A stretch of 64,000 bases of DNA from UBA3941 sp002385665 (GCA_050949255.1 JBMNFJ010000002.1:16409-80408); one strand, 5' to 3'. Positions 34,521 to 43,958 are shown, numbered from the stretch's first letter. The notes: a model not told the origin generated them from the letters alone. Program-made: numbers and translations.

Positions 34521-34673
34521 ATGATTAATTCTTGCATATTGTATCTATAAAACGGTACAGTAATGTTTCCGTTAGATAATAGAACTTCTTAATTAGATAT
34601 ACTTTTGGGTAAGTATAGTAAGACTAAATATAGTTTTTCCTATATTCGATGAAGCAAACTCATATCATAATAC

Positions 34674-34718
34674 TATACCCCCCTGGGGTATTATATACCA
34701 CATCCACTAACTTTTCAA
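34674..34718 (-). promoter_or_regulatory. Copper operon promoter with CsoR-type operator
   Basis: On the minus strand TTGAAA (34718-34713) and TATAAT (34695-34690) are 17 bases apart. The GC-rich palindrome TACCCCCCTGGGGTA (34676-34690) abuts and overlaps the -10 box, matching the style of known CsoR operators. The leader to copA is about 255 bases and contains repeat copy I. Confidence 0.8.
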
Positions 34719-34979
34719 TCATTATTTTAGCTTCCCATATTTTTATTTCCTCATTTTTAAGAGAACTGATATGCCCCATAAGCCTTGTAGGAATACTCTT
34801 GCAGATCTCGTCTCCTTTCACTGAGACCATAGGTGTATAATAAAGGATGTTAAGGATATTTTGTACAGAAGAATTCCCCAAAAAATGCGGATTTTATTAA
34901 AAAATCTGGTTCCTGTGACAGAACCATCCATGTTGATTGACAAATAAATCACAAATCCTGTTGTTTTGGTAATATGCCC

Positions 34980-35008
34980 TTTACAAATTCCCGTATAAGT
35001 AATAGAAT
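34980..35008 (+). promoter_or_regulatory. Promoter of the PFOR gene
   Basis: TTTACA (34980-34985) and TAGAAT (35003-35008) are 17 bases apart, giving a leader of about 140 bases. The leader contains an imperfect inverted repeat AAGTTTCAAAAAA (35059-35071) and CTTTTTTGAAGCTT (35113-35126). It ends in AGGAGGGT before the ATG. Confidence 0.65.
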
Positions 35009-35156
35009 TGTTATGTAAAATGTATACAAAGATATACTTACAAATATCTAGTCATTTAAAGTTTCAAAAAAACCGGATTATTAACATAATAACCTGGCTC
35101 ATTTAATTATGTCTTTTTTGAAGCTTACTATTAATTATTATAGGAGGGTCATTCAT

Positions 35157-38100
35157 ATGGGTAAAAAGATGAGGACTATGGATGGCAACACTGCTGCCGC
35201 GCATGTGGCTTATGCGTTTACAGATGTAGCTGCTATCTATCCCATTACTCCATCATCCAACATGGCTGAAGTTGTAGATGAATGGAGTGCACATGGTCGA
35301 AAAAATATATTTGGACAAACGGTGAGATTGACCGAGATGCAGTCCGAGGCAGGTGCCGCCGGCGCTATGCACGGGGCATTGGCAACCGGATCACTGGCAA
35401 CAACCTTTACGGCATCTCAGGGCTTGCTCCTTATGATTCCAAATATGTACAAGATGGCCGGTGAACTGTTACCGGGGGTTATGCATGTAAGCGCCCGTGC
35501 TGTAGCGTCACATGCACTTTCAATTTTCGGTGACCATTCAGACGTTATGGCTACCCGCCAAACCGGATTTGCCCAGTTGGCATCCGGTAGTGTACAAGAG
35601 GTCATGGACCTGGCTGGAATAGCACACCTGGCTGCCATTAAATCCAGGGTACCGTTCCTGCACTTCTTTGATGGTTTCAGGACTTCCCATGAGTATCAAA
35701 AGATCGAAGTCCTGGAGTATGATGAATTAGCATCTTTGGTAGACTACGAAGCCATCGACAGGTTCCGTAAAAACTCCCTTAGCCCGGAAAGCCCTGTAAC
35801 CAGGGGTACAGCCCAAAATCCCGATGTCTTCTTCCAGGCCAGAGAGGCATCAAATCCTTTCTACAATGCAGTACCTGACATTGTAAATGAGTATATGGGC
35901 AAAATCTCCGAGCTGACAGGTCGCGAATATAAGCCCTTTAACTACTACGGTGCACCCGATGCAGAGTATATTATCGTAGCTATTGGTTCAGTTACACAGA
36001 CAATAGAGGAAACCGTAGATTACTTAATGGCCAGAGGGGAAAAAGTAGGTCTTATTAAGGTACATCTATACAGACCTTTCTCCGAAAAATACTTCCTGGA
36101 TGTCCTGCCGGCCACCGTTAAGAAGATTGCCGTACTGGATCGTACCAAAGAGCCCGGTGCAGTAGGAGAACCCCTATATCAGGATGTAAAGGCTATTCTA
36201 TACGGCAGGGAAAATGCTCCTTGCGTTATCGGCGGTAGGTATGGACTGGGTTCAAAGGATACTACTCCTACCCACATCAAGGCCGTATTTGACAATCTTA
36301 AGAGAGATGATGCCAAGGATGGCTTTACTCTGGGAATCATAGACGATGTAACCAATACATCCCTTACTCCCTCCGAGTATATCAATACCTCACCCGAAGG
36401 AACAGTTCGCTGCAAATTCTGGGGCTTAGGTTCCGATGGTACTGTTGGTGCCAACCAGAATGCTATCAAGATTATTGGTGATAATACGGACATGTATGCC
36501 CAGGCATACTTCTCCTATGACTCCAAGAAATCCGGTGGGGTTACCGTTTCCCATCTGCGCTTTGGAAAACAGCCAATTAAATCCACCTACTTAATAGATG
36601 AAGCTGATTTCATCGCCTGCCATAACGAGGCATACGTAAACCGTTTGGATGTAATTAAGGGACTGGCCAAGAACGGTACTTTCCTCCTTAACTGCACATG
36701 GAGTCCAGAAGAGCTGGATGAGCATTTACCGGCTTCCATGAAACGCTATCTGGCTAAAAACAATATTGATTTCTATATAATCGATGCTCTGCACATTGCA
36801 GAAGGCGTTGGCCTGGGCGGCAGAATCAACATGATAATGCAGACCGCATTCTTTAAACTGGCCAACATCATCCCTGTAGATGACGCCATTGGCTATCTGA
36901 AAGAAGCTATCCAAAACAGCTATGGCCATAGAGGCGAGCACATCGTCAAGATGAACTGGGATGCTGTAGATCAGGCTCTGTCAGCCCTTATCAAGGTTGA
37001 TGTACCTGAAAGCTGGGCTGATGCAAAGGATCCTGAAGATGTTGTAGTGGAAGATGACAGGCCCGAATTCGTTAAGAATATTCTCGATCCTATTTCCAGG
37101 CAGGAAGGTGACAACCTACCCGTTAGCGCCTTTGTAGGTATCGAAGACGGTACTATGCCTGCCGGAACCGCTGCTTACGAAAAGAGAGGTATTGCTCCAC
37201 AGGTTCCTGAATGGCAGATTGAAAATTGTATCCAGTGTAACCAGTGTTCTCTGGTATGTCCCCATGCAGTCATCAGACCTTTCGTGCTAAACGAAGAGGA
37301 AATGGCTAATGCGCCTGAAGGCTTTGAAACCAAGCCTGCTATTGGCAGAACTGCTAAGGGCATGGGCTACAGAATCCAGGTCAGCACCTTGGATTGTACC
37401 GGATGCGGGGTTTGTGCCGATGTATGTCCCGCCAAGAACAAAGCCCTGGTTATGAAACCCATAAGTACCCAGGTTGAAAAGCAACAACCCCTGTGGGATT
37501 ATGCTATCAATAATGTTACACCCAAGAAGGACCTTATGGATAAATTCACCCTAAAGGGCAGCCAATTCCAAGAGCCCCTGTTCGAGTTCTCAGGAGCTTG
37601 CGCCGGCTGCGGGGAAACACCCTATGCCAAGCTTATAACCCAACTCTTTGGGGATCGCATGATTATAGCCAATGCTACGGGATGTAGCTCCATCTGGGGT
37701 GGTTCCTATCCTTCTAGCCCATATACAGTGAACAAAGAGGGTTGTGGACCTGCATGGGCCAACTCCCTATTCGAGGACAATGCTGAATATGGATACGGTA
37801 TGCTCCTTGGGGTACAGCAAAATCGTGATAAGCTGGTTGATCTGGCTAATGAGGCCATCGAAGCGAACATCGATCCAGATCTTACAGCGGCCTTGAACAA
37901 GTGGCTGGAGAACAAGGATCTTGGTGAAGAATCCCAGGCTGCTACAAAAGAGCTGCTCCCCTTGTTGGCCAAGCACAGCGATAACGCTATTGTTAAGGCA
38001 ATCTATGACCTTAAACAATACCTGGTCAAGAAGTCACAGTGGATTCTCGGTGGTGACGGTTGGGCCTACGATATCGGCTTTGGCGGATTGGATCACGTAC

Positions 38101-38687
38101 TTGCATCGGGTGCCGATGTAAACGTACTGGTCTTTGATACCGAGGTCTATTCCAACACCGGTGGCCAGGCTTCCAAGTCTACACCCACAGCAGCCGTTGC
38201 TAAGTTTGCTGCAGCCGGAAAACGTATCCGCAAGAAGGATCTGGGCCGTATAGCCATGTCCTACGGCTATGTATATGTTGCTCAAATTGGTCTTGGTGCC
38301 GATATGAACCATACCATCAGGGTACTAAAAGAAGCCGAAGCCTATCCCGGACCATCCCTGATCATTGCATACTCACCATGTATCGCACACGGGATAAGAG
38401 GTGGTATGACCAGCAGCTCCAAGAGGACAAAACTGGCCGTCCAATCCGGATACTGGCACCTGTATCGCTACAATCCTCTGCTGAAAGAAGAGGGCAAAAA
38501 CCCCTTCATCCTGGATTCCAAGGAGCCGACAGAATCCTTCCAGGATTTCCTGAAGACAGAGGTGCGCTACAGCTCCCTGGCCAAGACCTTCCCTGAGGTT
38601 GCTGAGGAATTCTTCCAAAAAGCCGAACAGGATGCCAAGGAAAGGTACAGAATATATAAGGCTATGTCGGAAAGCCCCATAGCATAA
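35157..38687 (+). CDS. nifJ: Pyruvate:ferredoxin (flavodoxin) oxidoreductase
   Basis: This single-chain enzyme of 1176 residues has the usual family length. It oxidises pyruvate to acetyl-CoA and CO2, reducing ferredoxin. Domains in order: the pyruvate-binding region (AYPITPSS-type, here AIYPITPSSNMAE), the gamma part, two 4Fe-4S motifs (CIQCNQCSLVC and CTGCGVCADVCP, about residues 690-770), a further cluster Cys pair in GACAGCGETPY, and the thiamine diphosphate motif GDGWAYDIGFGG...SNTGGQASKSTP. I chose the ATG at 35157 with AGGAGGG eight bases upstream; the earlier in-frame ATG at 35109 lies inside an inverted repeat and has no site. Confidence 0.96.
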   Translation: MGKKMRTMDGNTAAAHVAYAFTDVAAIYPITPSSNMAEVVDEWSAHGRKNIFGQTVRLTEMQSEAGAAGAMHGALATGSLATTFTASQGLLLMIPNMYKMAGELLPGVMHVSARAVASHALSIFGDHSDVMATRQTGFAQLASGSVQEVMDLAGIAHLAAIKSRVPFLHFFDGFRTSHEYQKIEVLEYDELASLVDYEAIDRFRKNSLSPESPVTRGTAQNPDVFFQAREASNPFYNAVPDIVNEYMGKISELTGREYKPFNYYGAPDAEYIIVAIGSVTQTIEETVDYLMARGEKVGLIKVHLYRPFSEKYFLDVLPATVKKIAVLDRTKEPGAVGEPLYQDVKAILYGRENAPCVIGGRYGLGSKDTTPTHIKAVFDNLKRDDAKDGFTLGIIDDVTNTSLTPSEYINTSPEGTVRCKFWGLGSDGTVGANQNAIKIIGDNTDMYAQAYFSYDSKKSGGVTVSHLRFGKQPIKSTYLIDEADFIACHNEAYVNRLDVIKGLAKNGTFLLNCTWSPEELDEHLPASMKRYLAKNNIDFYIIDALHIAEGVGLGGRINMIMQTAFFKLANIIPVDDAIGYLKEAIQNSYGHRGEHIVKMNWDAVDQALSALIKVDVPESWADAKDPEDVVVEDDRPEFVKNILDPISRQEGDNLPVSAFVGIEDGTMPAGTAAYEKRGIAPQVPEWQIENCIQCNQCSLVCPHAVIRPFVLNEEEMANAPEGFETKPAIGRTAKGMGYRIQVSTLDCTGCGVCADVCPAKNKALVMKPISTQVEKQQPLWDYAINNVTPKKDLMDKFTLKGSQFQEPLFEFSGACAGCGETPYAKLITQLFGDRMIIANATGCSSIWGGSYPSSPYTVNKEGCGPAWANSLFEDNAEYGYGMLLGVQQNRDKLVDLANEAIEANIDPDLTAALNKWLENKDLGEESQAATKELLPLLAKHSDNAIVKAIYDLKQYLVKKSQWILGGDGWAYDIGFGGLDHVLASGADVNVLVFDTEVYSNTGGQASKSTPTAAVAKFAAAGKRIRKKDLGRIAMSYGYVYVAQIGLGADMNHTIRVLKEAEAYPGPSLIIAYSPCIAHGIRGGMTSSSKRTKLAVQSGYWHLYRYNPLLKEEGKNPFILDSKEPTESFQDFLKTEVRYSSLAKTFPEVAEEFFQKAEQDAKERYRIYKAMSESPIA

Positions 38688-38707
38688 AATAAACCTTGTA
38701 AATAAAG

Positions 38708-38740
38708 AGAAGCAAAAGGTTCACCCTTTTGCTTCTTTTA
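38708..38740 (+). terminator. Intrinsic terminator of the PFOR gene
   Basis: AGAAGCAAAAGG and CCTTTTGCTTCT form a 12-base stem around TTCAC, followed by a T-rich tail. Confidence 0.9.
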
Positions 38741-38819
38741 TTTTTATTTTATCTTTTTTTGTATTCTGACCTTTTATGACATCCGGATCGGCCTAAAATA
38801 AGCATTCAACAGGTATCAA

Positions 38820-39593
38820 CTAGCTGTCACCGCAGGCTGCTTTCCCTTCCCCTTGGATTAGAATCCTCAAAGCCTCTACGGCGGTGGTTATGGCCCTTGT
38901 ATTATCATGGTGCTGGGGATTGTCCATACCCGCATTGGCCCTTTCCTGATTCCATATAACATTAAGTACACAACCCGCCCTGGCCCTGAGATAGGAGGAT
39001 ACACAAAACAGTGCCGCACTTTCCATCTCCGATGCCAGAGCCCCGGCCCTGATCCATGCCTCCCACTTGTTTATCAGCTCATATCCCACCGGCATCTTAT
39101 CCGGGCTATGCTGGCCGTAAAAGGAATCCTTGGATTGCACTACCCCGGTATGGTAGACGTATCCCAACCTTTCTGCCGCCTGTACCAAGGCCTGTAGAAC
39201 CTGGAAGTCTGCAACCGCGGGAAATTCTATAGGCACATACTCCCTGGTGGTCCCTTCATTTCTGATGGATCCCGTTGCTATGACCAAATCTCCGCCCACT
39301 ACATCAAGCTGCATCCCGCCACAGGTTCCTACCCTGATAAAGGTCCTGACTCCTGTCCTGAACAATTCCTCAACAGCTATAGATGCAGAGGGTCCCCCAA
39401 TGCCGGTAGATGTTACCAGTACCTTTTCTCCGTCCAGCTGACCAATCCAGCTGGTGTATTCCCTTTTAGCAGTGAGGAACCTGGGGTTTTCAAGGTACCC
39501 CGCTATCTCCTCTACCCTTCCCGGATCTCCTGGCAGTATGGCATACTTAGCGCCATGACTATCATCCAGATCTATATGATACTGTTTTTCCAT
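38820..39593 (-). CDS. Nucleoside phosphorylase, uridine phosphorylase-like
   Basis: This 257-residue PNP/UDP-family enzyme cleaves nucleosides with phosphate. Seen: ILPGDPGRVEEIA (phosphate-binding Gly-Asp), VTSTGIGGPSASIAVEEL, RVGTCGGMQ and ASEMESAALF, with the ribose-binding Met-Glu. The pattern fits uridine phosphorylase best, though purine substrates cannot be excluded. I chose the ATG at 39593 behind GGGAGG; an in-frame start 78 bases earlier lacks a site. It stands alone, divergent from an acyl-CoA synthetase gene. Confidence 0.87.
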   Translation of the reverse strand: MEKQYHIDLDDSHGAKYAILPGDPGRVEEIAGYLENPRFLTAKREYTSWIGQLDGEKVLVTSTGIGGPSASIAVEELFRTGVRTFIRVGTCGGMQLDVVGGDLVIATGSIRNEGTTREYVPIEFPAVADFQVLQALVQAAERLGYVYHTGVVQSKDSFYGQHSPDKMPVGYELINKWEAWIRAGALASEMESAALFCVSSYLRARAGCVLNVIWNQERANAGMDNPQHHDNTRAITTAVEALRILIQGEGKAACGDS

Positions 39594-39647
39594 AATTGCT
39601 ACCTCCCTCTGTATACAATAGTCAGCCAATATTATTGGGATATACCC

Positions 39648-39676
39648 TTGACACAGGTTTAGATTCTCCATACAAT
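39648..39676 (+). promoter_or_regulatory. Promoter of the acyl-CoA synthetase gene
   Basis: TTGACA (39648-39653) and TACAAT (39671-39676) are 17 bases apart. The leader to the ATG at 39821 is about 140 bases, in which I see no other element. Confidence 0.65.
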
Positions 39677-39820
39677 ATACTTATATATAGTTGATATATT
39701 TTTCACTAAGTCTCAACTCCAGTATAAATGTTATTAGTAATTATACCTGAAAGTAGGAAGGTAGTACAGTAGATGACTGAGTGATCCACAATAGTAGAAT
39801 GGTAGAACGGAGGATTTTTT

Positions 39821-41386
39821 ATGCCTATCACGAAAATGCTTTCCATGAACGCGAAAGTCTATCCAAATAAAACGAGTCTGATAGAAAGGGATCCTGCCCT
39901 GGGAATTCGCCGGGAAATCACCTGGCTGGAATTTGATAACCTGTCCAACCAATTAGCCAACGCCTTAATATCCCATGGTATAAAGAAAAACGATAAGGTT
40001 GCCATCTTAATGATGAATTGCCTGGAATGGCTACCCATATATTTTGGTATCCTAAAAACCGGTGCCTTGGCAGTACCCCTTAATTTCAGGTTTACAGCCG
40101 ATGAAATAAAAAAATGTCTGGAGACGGCGGGGGCAAAAGTCCTCATCTTTGGACCGGAATTTGAAGAGCGGGTTAAAGATATAGTGGACGAGATCCATGG
40201 GCTACAACACGCATTTTTCCTTGGGGATAAACAGCTCCCCGGCATACCCAATTTCTTCGATATAATCAAGGATGCTCCTGTTGATTCACCCAACATTGAT
40301 ATTACCGATGACGAGGACGCGGCCCTGTATTTTACCTCCGGCACCACGGGTATACCTAAGCCCATACTACTTACCCATTCCAATTTGGTCTCAGCCTGTA
40401 TAACAGAGAGTCACCACCACCTCCAAACTCATGAGGATAACTTTCTCTGTATTCCACCCCTCTATCATACAGGTGCAAAGATGCATTGGTTAGGCAGTCT
40501 TATGGTGGGGTCCAAAGCGGTTATTCTAAAAGGTGTAAAGCCTGAATATATATTGGAAGCGGTCAGCGAGGAGCAGGCAACCATTGTATGGCTGCTGGTG
40601 CCCTGGGCCCAGGATATCCTGGAAGCCATTGAATCCGGGCAAGTAGACTTAGGTGACTACAAGTTGGACCAATGGCGACTGATGCATATAGGAGCCCAAC
40701 CGGTGCCTCCCAGCCTGATTAAGAGATGGAGGAAATACTTTCCCAATCAGGCCTACGATACCAATTACGGTCTAAGCGAATCTACGGGACCCGGCTGTGT
40801 TCACCTGGGTATGGATAATATCCATAAGGTTGGTGCCATAGGAAAGCCCGGTTTTAACTGGCAGGCTAAAATCGTTGATGACAAAGGGAATGTACTGCCT
40901 CCCGGCCGGACAGGGGAACTCCTGGTCAAGGGGCCCGGGGTTATGAAGGGTTATTATAACAATGAAGAGGAAACCAAGAGGGTCCTGAAGAACGGGTGGC
41001 TTCATACCGGAGATATGGCCCGCCAAGACTCTGAAGGCTTTATCTATTTGGTGGATAGAAAAAAGGATATCATTATTTCCGGTGGAGAAAATATATTCCC
41101 TGTTGAGATTGAGGATTTTCTCCAGGAACACCAGGATATAAAGGATGCCGCTGTCATAGGTATGCCGGACAAACGGCTGGGGGAGATACCCATAGCCATT
41201 GTAGAGCTCAAAAACGGACGACAGCTAAATGAATCCGCCGTACTGGAATTCTGCGAGGCCCTGCCCAGATATAAAAGACCGCGCAAGATTATCTTCGACA
41301 AGGTGCCCCGAAATCCTACCGGCAAGATAGAAAAGCCCCTATTAAGGGAAAAATGGTGTGGTAAACCCGTTGCAGTGCTGGTATAA
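39821..41386 (+). CDS. AMP-dependent acyl-CoA synthetase/ligase
   Basis: This 521-residue ANL-family enzyme activates a carboxylic acid as acyl-AMP and transfers it to CoA. Seen: the P-loop YFTSGTTGIPKPILLTH (about residues 168-184), NYGLSESTG, GWLHTGDMA, the hinge region DRKKDIIISGGENIFPVEIE and the C-terminal catalytic Lys in NPTGKIEKPLL. A medium- or long-chain fatty acid, or an aromatic acid, is typical; the substrate is not readable. It is followed by a sortase gene 61 bases on. Weak AACGGAGG precedes the ATG. Confidence 0.9.
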   Translation: MPITKMLSMNAKVYPNKTSLIERDPALGIRREITWLEFDNLSNQLANALISHGIKKNDKVAILMMNCLEWLPIYFGILKTGALAVPLNFRFTADEIKKCLETAGAKVLIFGPEFEERVKDIVDEIHGLQHAFFLGDKQLPGIPNFFDIIKDAPVDSPNIDITDDEDAALYFTSGTTGIPKPILLTHSNLVSACITESHHHLQTHEDNFLCIPPLYHTGAKMHWLGSLMVGSKAVILKGVKPEYILEAVSEEQATIVWLLVPWAQDILEAIESGQVDLGDYKLDQWRLMHIGAQPVPPSLIKRWRKYFPNQAYDTNYGLSESTGPGCVHLGMDNIHKVGAIGKPGFNWQAKIVDDKGNVLPPGRTGELLVKGPGVMKGYYNNEEETKRVLKNGWLHTGDMARQDSEGFIYLVDRKKDIIISGGENIFPVEIEDFLQEHQDIKDAAVIGMPDKRLGEIPIAIVELKNGRQLNESAVLEFCEALPRYKRPRKIIFDKVPRNPTGKIEKPLLREKWCGKPVAVLV

Positions 41387-41447
41387 TTATCTTAGCCGTA
41401 ACCAAATTATGCCATGACACCATCCTTAGTCCCGGTTGGAGGTTTCC

Positions 41448-42212
41448 ATGAGAACTCTCATCCTCATAATCTCTATAGTCATATTGATCCTATCCTTGTA
41501 CCAAATCGGCCAATACCTTATAAGTGCCCAGGACACCAAGGGCCTATATAGGGATATGGCAGGAATCTATTATGAGGATGTGGCCAATAGTGAAGCCCAG
41601 GAGGACAAGGAAAATCCTCAAAGTTCTGATGATGCGAAAAGCCATAGTGATAATCACGGCGGCAATTCAAGGGTTGACAGGTTAAGGGAAATAAATCCGG
41701 ACATAATAGGCTGGATAACCATTCCCGATACCAAGATAGGTTATCCCGTAGTCAAAGGAAAGGACAATGACTATTATCTTAACCACAATCTGTTGGGCAA
41801 TATTGACAGACACGGTGCCATCTTTATGGATTACAGAAATGATCCTCTTGAGGATGAAAATATAATTATTTACGGTCATCATATGAAGGATGGTACCATG
41901 TTCAAGGACCTTATGAGGTATAAGAAAAGGGATTTCTATGAGGATAATACCAGCATCTACCTGGATATGGGAGATAAGGTCACGGAATATATAATATTCT
42001 CAGTGTATATATCCAGGGCAAGTAATGTGGATCTGGCGCTTTCCTTCCATGATAAAGAAGAGTACGAAAGATATTTTACTGAGGTCAAAGGAAAATCCCT
42101 TCACCCCTCAGACGTTGAATTTGCAGAAAATAGCCAAATGCTCACCTTGGCCACCTGCACCTATGAGGAAAAGGACGCCAGGTTTATAGTCCATGCTCTG
42201 GCAGTAAAATAG
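41448..42212 (+). CDS. Class B sortase
   Basis: This 254-residue protein has an N-terminal membrane anchor (residues 1-22) and an extracellular sortase fold. The catalytic triad is visible: His in IYGHHMKDGTMFKDL, Cys in LTLATCTYE and Arg in DARFIVHAL. The SrtB-type helix region before the Cys is present. It should attach a sorting-signal protein to peptidoglycan or polymerise pilins. No protein with an NPQTN- or LPxTG-type signal is encoded in this window, so it is an orphan here. I chose the ATG at 41448 behind TGGAGG. Confidence 0.9.
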   Translation: MRTLILIISIVILILSLYQIGQYLISAQDTKGLYRDMAGIYYEDVANSEAQEDKENPQSSDDAKSHSDNHGGNSRVDRLREINPDIIGWITIPDTKIGYPVVKGKDNDYYLNHNLLGNIDRHGAIFMDYRNDPLEDENIIIYGHHMKDGTMFKDLMRYKKRDFYEDNTSIYLDMGDKVTEYIIFSVYISRASNVDLALSFHDKEEYERYFTEVKGKSLHPSDVEFAENSQMLTLATCTYEEKDARFIVHALAVK

Positions 42213-42294
42213 CATTCAATGGCATTCCCAGCGTATTCCTGACTGGTAAAGCCTATAACTTAGACAAGTTGGAGTAATAATATAATTTATGAAT

Positions 42295-42332
42295 AAAAGG
42301 GAGATGTCCGATAAGGACACTCCCCTTTTTAC
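42295..42332. terminator. Bidirectional terminator between sortase and glutamate dehydrogenase genes
   Basis: AAAAGGGAG-TGTCC and GGACA-CTCCCCTTTT pair around GATAA, with A- and T-runs at both ends. Confidence 0.85.
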
Positions 42333-42363
42333 ATTCTTTCACAGATATTTAGTTTATACAGTA

Positions 42364-43623
42364 TTAGGATAATCCCCTCATCTTGCTGGCGGTAACTATC
42401 CTATCCACTGCTACCATATAAGCCCCCATCCTCAGGGTGGTTTCGGCTTCCACAGCTTTATTCCAGACCTCATTAAAGGCCTTGATCATAATGTTTTCCA
42501 GCCTGTTGTTAATCTCCTCTTCTTCCCATCTGAAGGACTGGAGGTTCTGTACCCATTCAAAATAGGATACGGTCACTCCACCGGAATTGGCGAGAATATC
42601 CGGTACAACCACTACACCCTTCTCCTCAAGTACCCTATCCCCGCCTACGGTAGTCGGGCCGTTGGCACCTTCAACCACGATTCTGGCCTTAATATGAGGG
42701 GCAATTTCCTCCGTTATCTGGTTCTCCAGAGCAGCGGGAATCAGAATATCCACATCCTGGGTCAGAAGCTCTTCATTAGAAATCCTGGTCAAATTGGGAG
42801 CATCGTAATCCTTGAGCAATCGACCGCGCTGGGCAGTTAAGAAGTCCATTATTTCATCCATATCAAGGCCGTCTTCTGAGTAAATTCCCCCTGATACGTC
42901 GCTTAGGGCAACTACCTTGCATCCTTCCCTGTGAAGGAGTCTGGCAGCTGTTCCACCTACGTTGCCGGCGCCCTGGACTGCAACTTTGGCACCTTTTAAG
43001 GGCAGGTGCAGCTTCTTGCAGATCTCTCTGACCATAAGCATAACCCCACGGCCTGTAGCCTCACCCCTGCCAAGTGAGCCGCCGATGGGAACGGGTTTGC
43101 CCGTTACCACCCCGGGTGACAGGTGTCCCCTCAGGGTGCTGTATGTATCCATAAACCATCCCATTATCTCCGCGTTGGTATTAACATCGGGAGCAGGGAT
43201 GTCGATTTCCGGTCCAATCACCGGATAGAGCAGGGCAGCATACTTTCTGGTAAGCCTCTCCAACTCCTTCTTTGACAGCTTGGTGGCATCTACGGTAACT
43301 CCACCTTTACCGCCTCCATAGGGTATGTCTACCACTGCGCACTTAAAGCTCATCCAGGCTGCCAACGCCTTTACCTCGTCCATATCAACGTTCTGGTGAT
43401 AGCGTATACCGCCCTTATAGGGGCCCCTGACACTGGAATGCTGTACCCTGTAACCTTCAAAAACCTGAATGGAACCGTCATCCATCTCTACAGGGATAGC
43501 TACCTTCACTTCCCTTTCAGGGTACTTCAGCTGAACATAGTCCTTCTCTTCCAGCCCCAACTTTTTTGCAGCCTGATCTAAAACTTCCAACATTTCCTGA
43601 TAAGGATTGTATCCTTTGGCCAT
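42364..43623 (-). CDS. gdhA: Glutamate dehydrogenase
   Basis: This 419-residue enzyme interconverts glutamate and 2-oxoglutarate plus ammonia. Seen: the N-terminal substrate domain with RGPYKGGIRYH, the catalytic Lys in PYGGGKGGV and the Rossmann motif VQGAGNVGGTAARLL. The short hexameric type fits catabolic clostridial enzymes. I chose the ATG at 43623 behind CGGAGG; a longer frame starting at 43686 has no site. A very strong promoter lies about 260 bases upstream. Cofactor preference (NAD or NADP) is not decided from sequence. Confidence 0.93.
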   Translation of the reverse strand: MAKGYNPYQEMLEVLDQAAKKLGLEEKDYVQLKYPEREVKVAIPVEMDDGSIQVFEGYRVQHSSVRGPYKGGIRYHQNVDMDEVKALAAWMSFKCAVVDIPYGGGKGGVTVDATKLSKKELERLTRKYAALLYPVIGPEIDIPAPDVNTNAEIMGWFMDTYSTLRGHLSPGVVTGKPVPIGGSLGRGEATGRGVMLMVREICKKLHLPLKGAKVAVQGAGNVGGTAARLLHREGCKVVALSDVSGGIYSEDGLDMDEIMDFLTAQRGRLLKDYDAPNLTRISNEELLTQDVDILIPAALENQITEEIAPHIKARIVVEGANGPTTVGGDRVLEEKGVVVVPDILANSGGVTVSYFEWVQNLQSFRWEEEEINNRLENIMIKAFNEVWNKAVEAETTLRMGAYMVAVDRIVTASKMRGLS

Positions 43624-43892
43624 ATCATTTCCTCCGAATCTAAAAATTCCATAACCAATATTATTCGCCATGATTCCAATAAACATTACCCATATGTTTA
43701 CTTCAAACCATCTATAATGGTATCCGGGTGTAGTAAAACATATTCATTGATCTATATGTTTCTTAAAATACATTGTTCTACACAAAGTCAGATGATTTGG
43801 CTGATTTTGCTTTGATAGATCATCATATAGAATGGCAATAAAGAATCCATGATTATGAAATTTTAACTTAATAAAATATTAATATAGTCTTA

Positions 43893-43921
43893 ATTATATG
43901 CCCCTTATAGGGGTATGTCAA
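43893..43921 (-). promoter_or_regulatory. Near-consensus promoter of glutamate dehydrogenase gene with palindromic spacer
   Basis: On the minus strand TTGACA (43921-43916) and TATAAT (43898-43893) are 17 bases apart. The spacer is almost filled by the palindrome TACCCCTATAAGGGGCA, a likely operator position. The leader is about 260 bases; I saw no known riboswitch in it. Confidence 0.75.
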
Positions 43922-43958
43922 GATTTCTGCAAGTTTAATGCCGATAAATTGCAAAATG

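Noticed and set aside
34660..34881. A 73-codon minus-strand frame upstream of copA
   Set aside because: It starts with TTG without a ribosome binding site, spans the copper promoter and operator, and resembles no known family.
35109..35156. Upstream ATG of the PFOR gene
   Set aside because: It lies inside an inverted repeat, lacks a ribosome binding site, and adds residues foreign to the family.
43624..43892. Riboswitch in the glutamate dehydrogenase leader
   Set aside because: The leader is long but I could not find conserved motifs of a known riboswitch class or a terminator-like switch.
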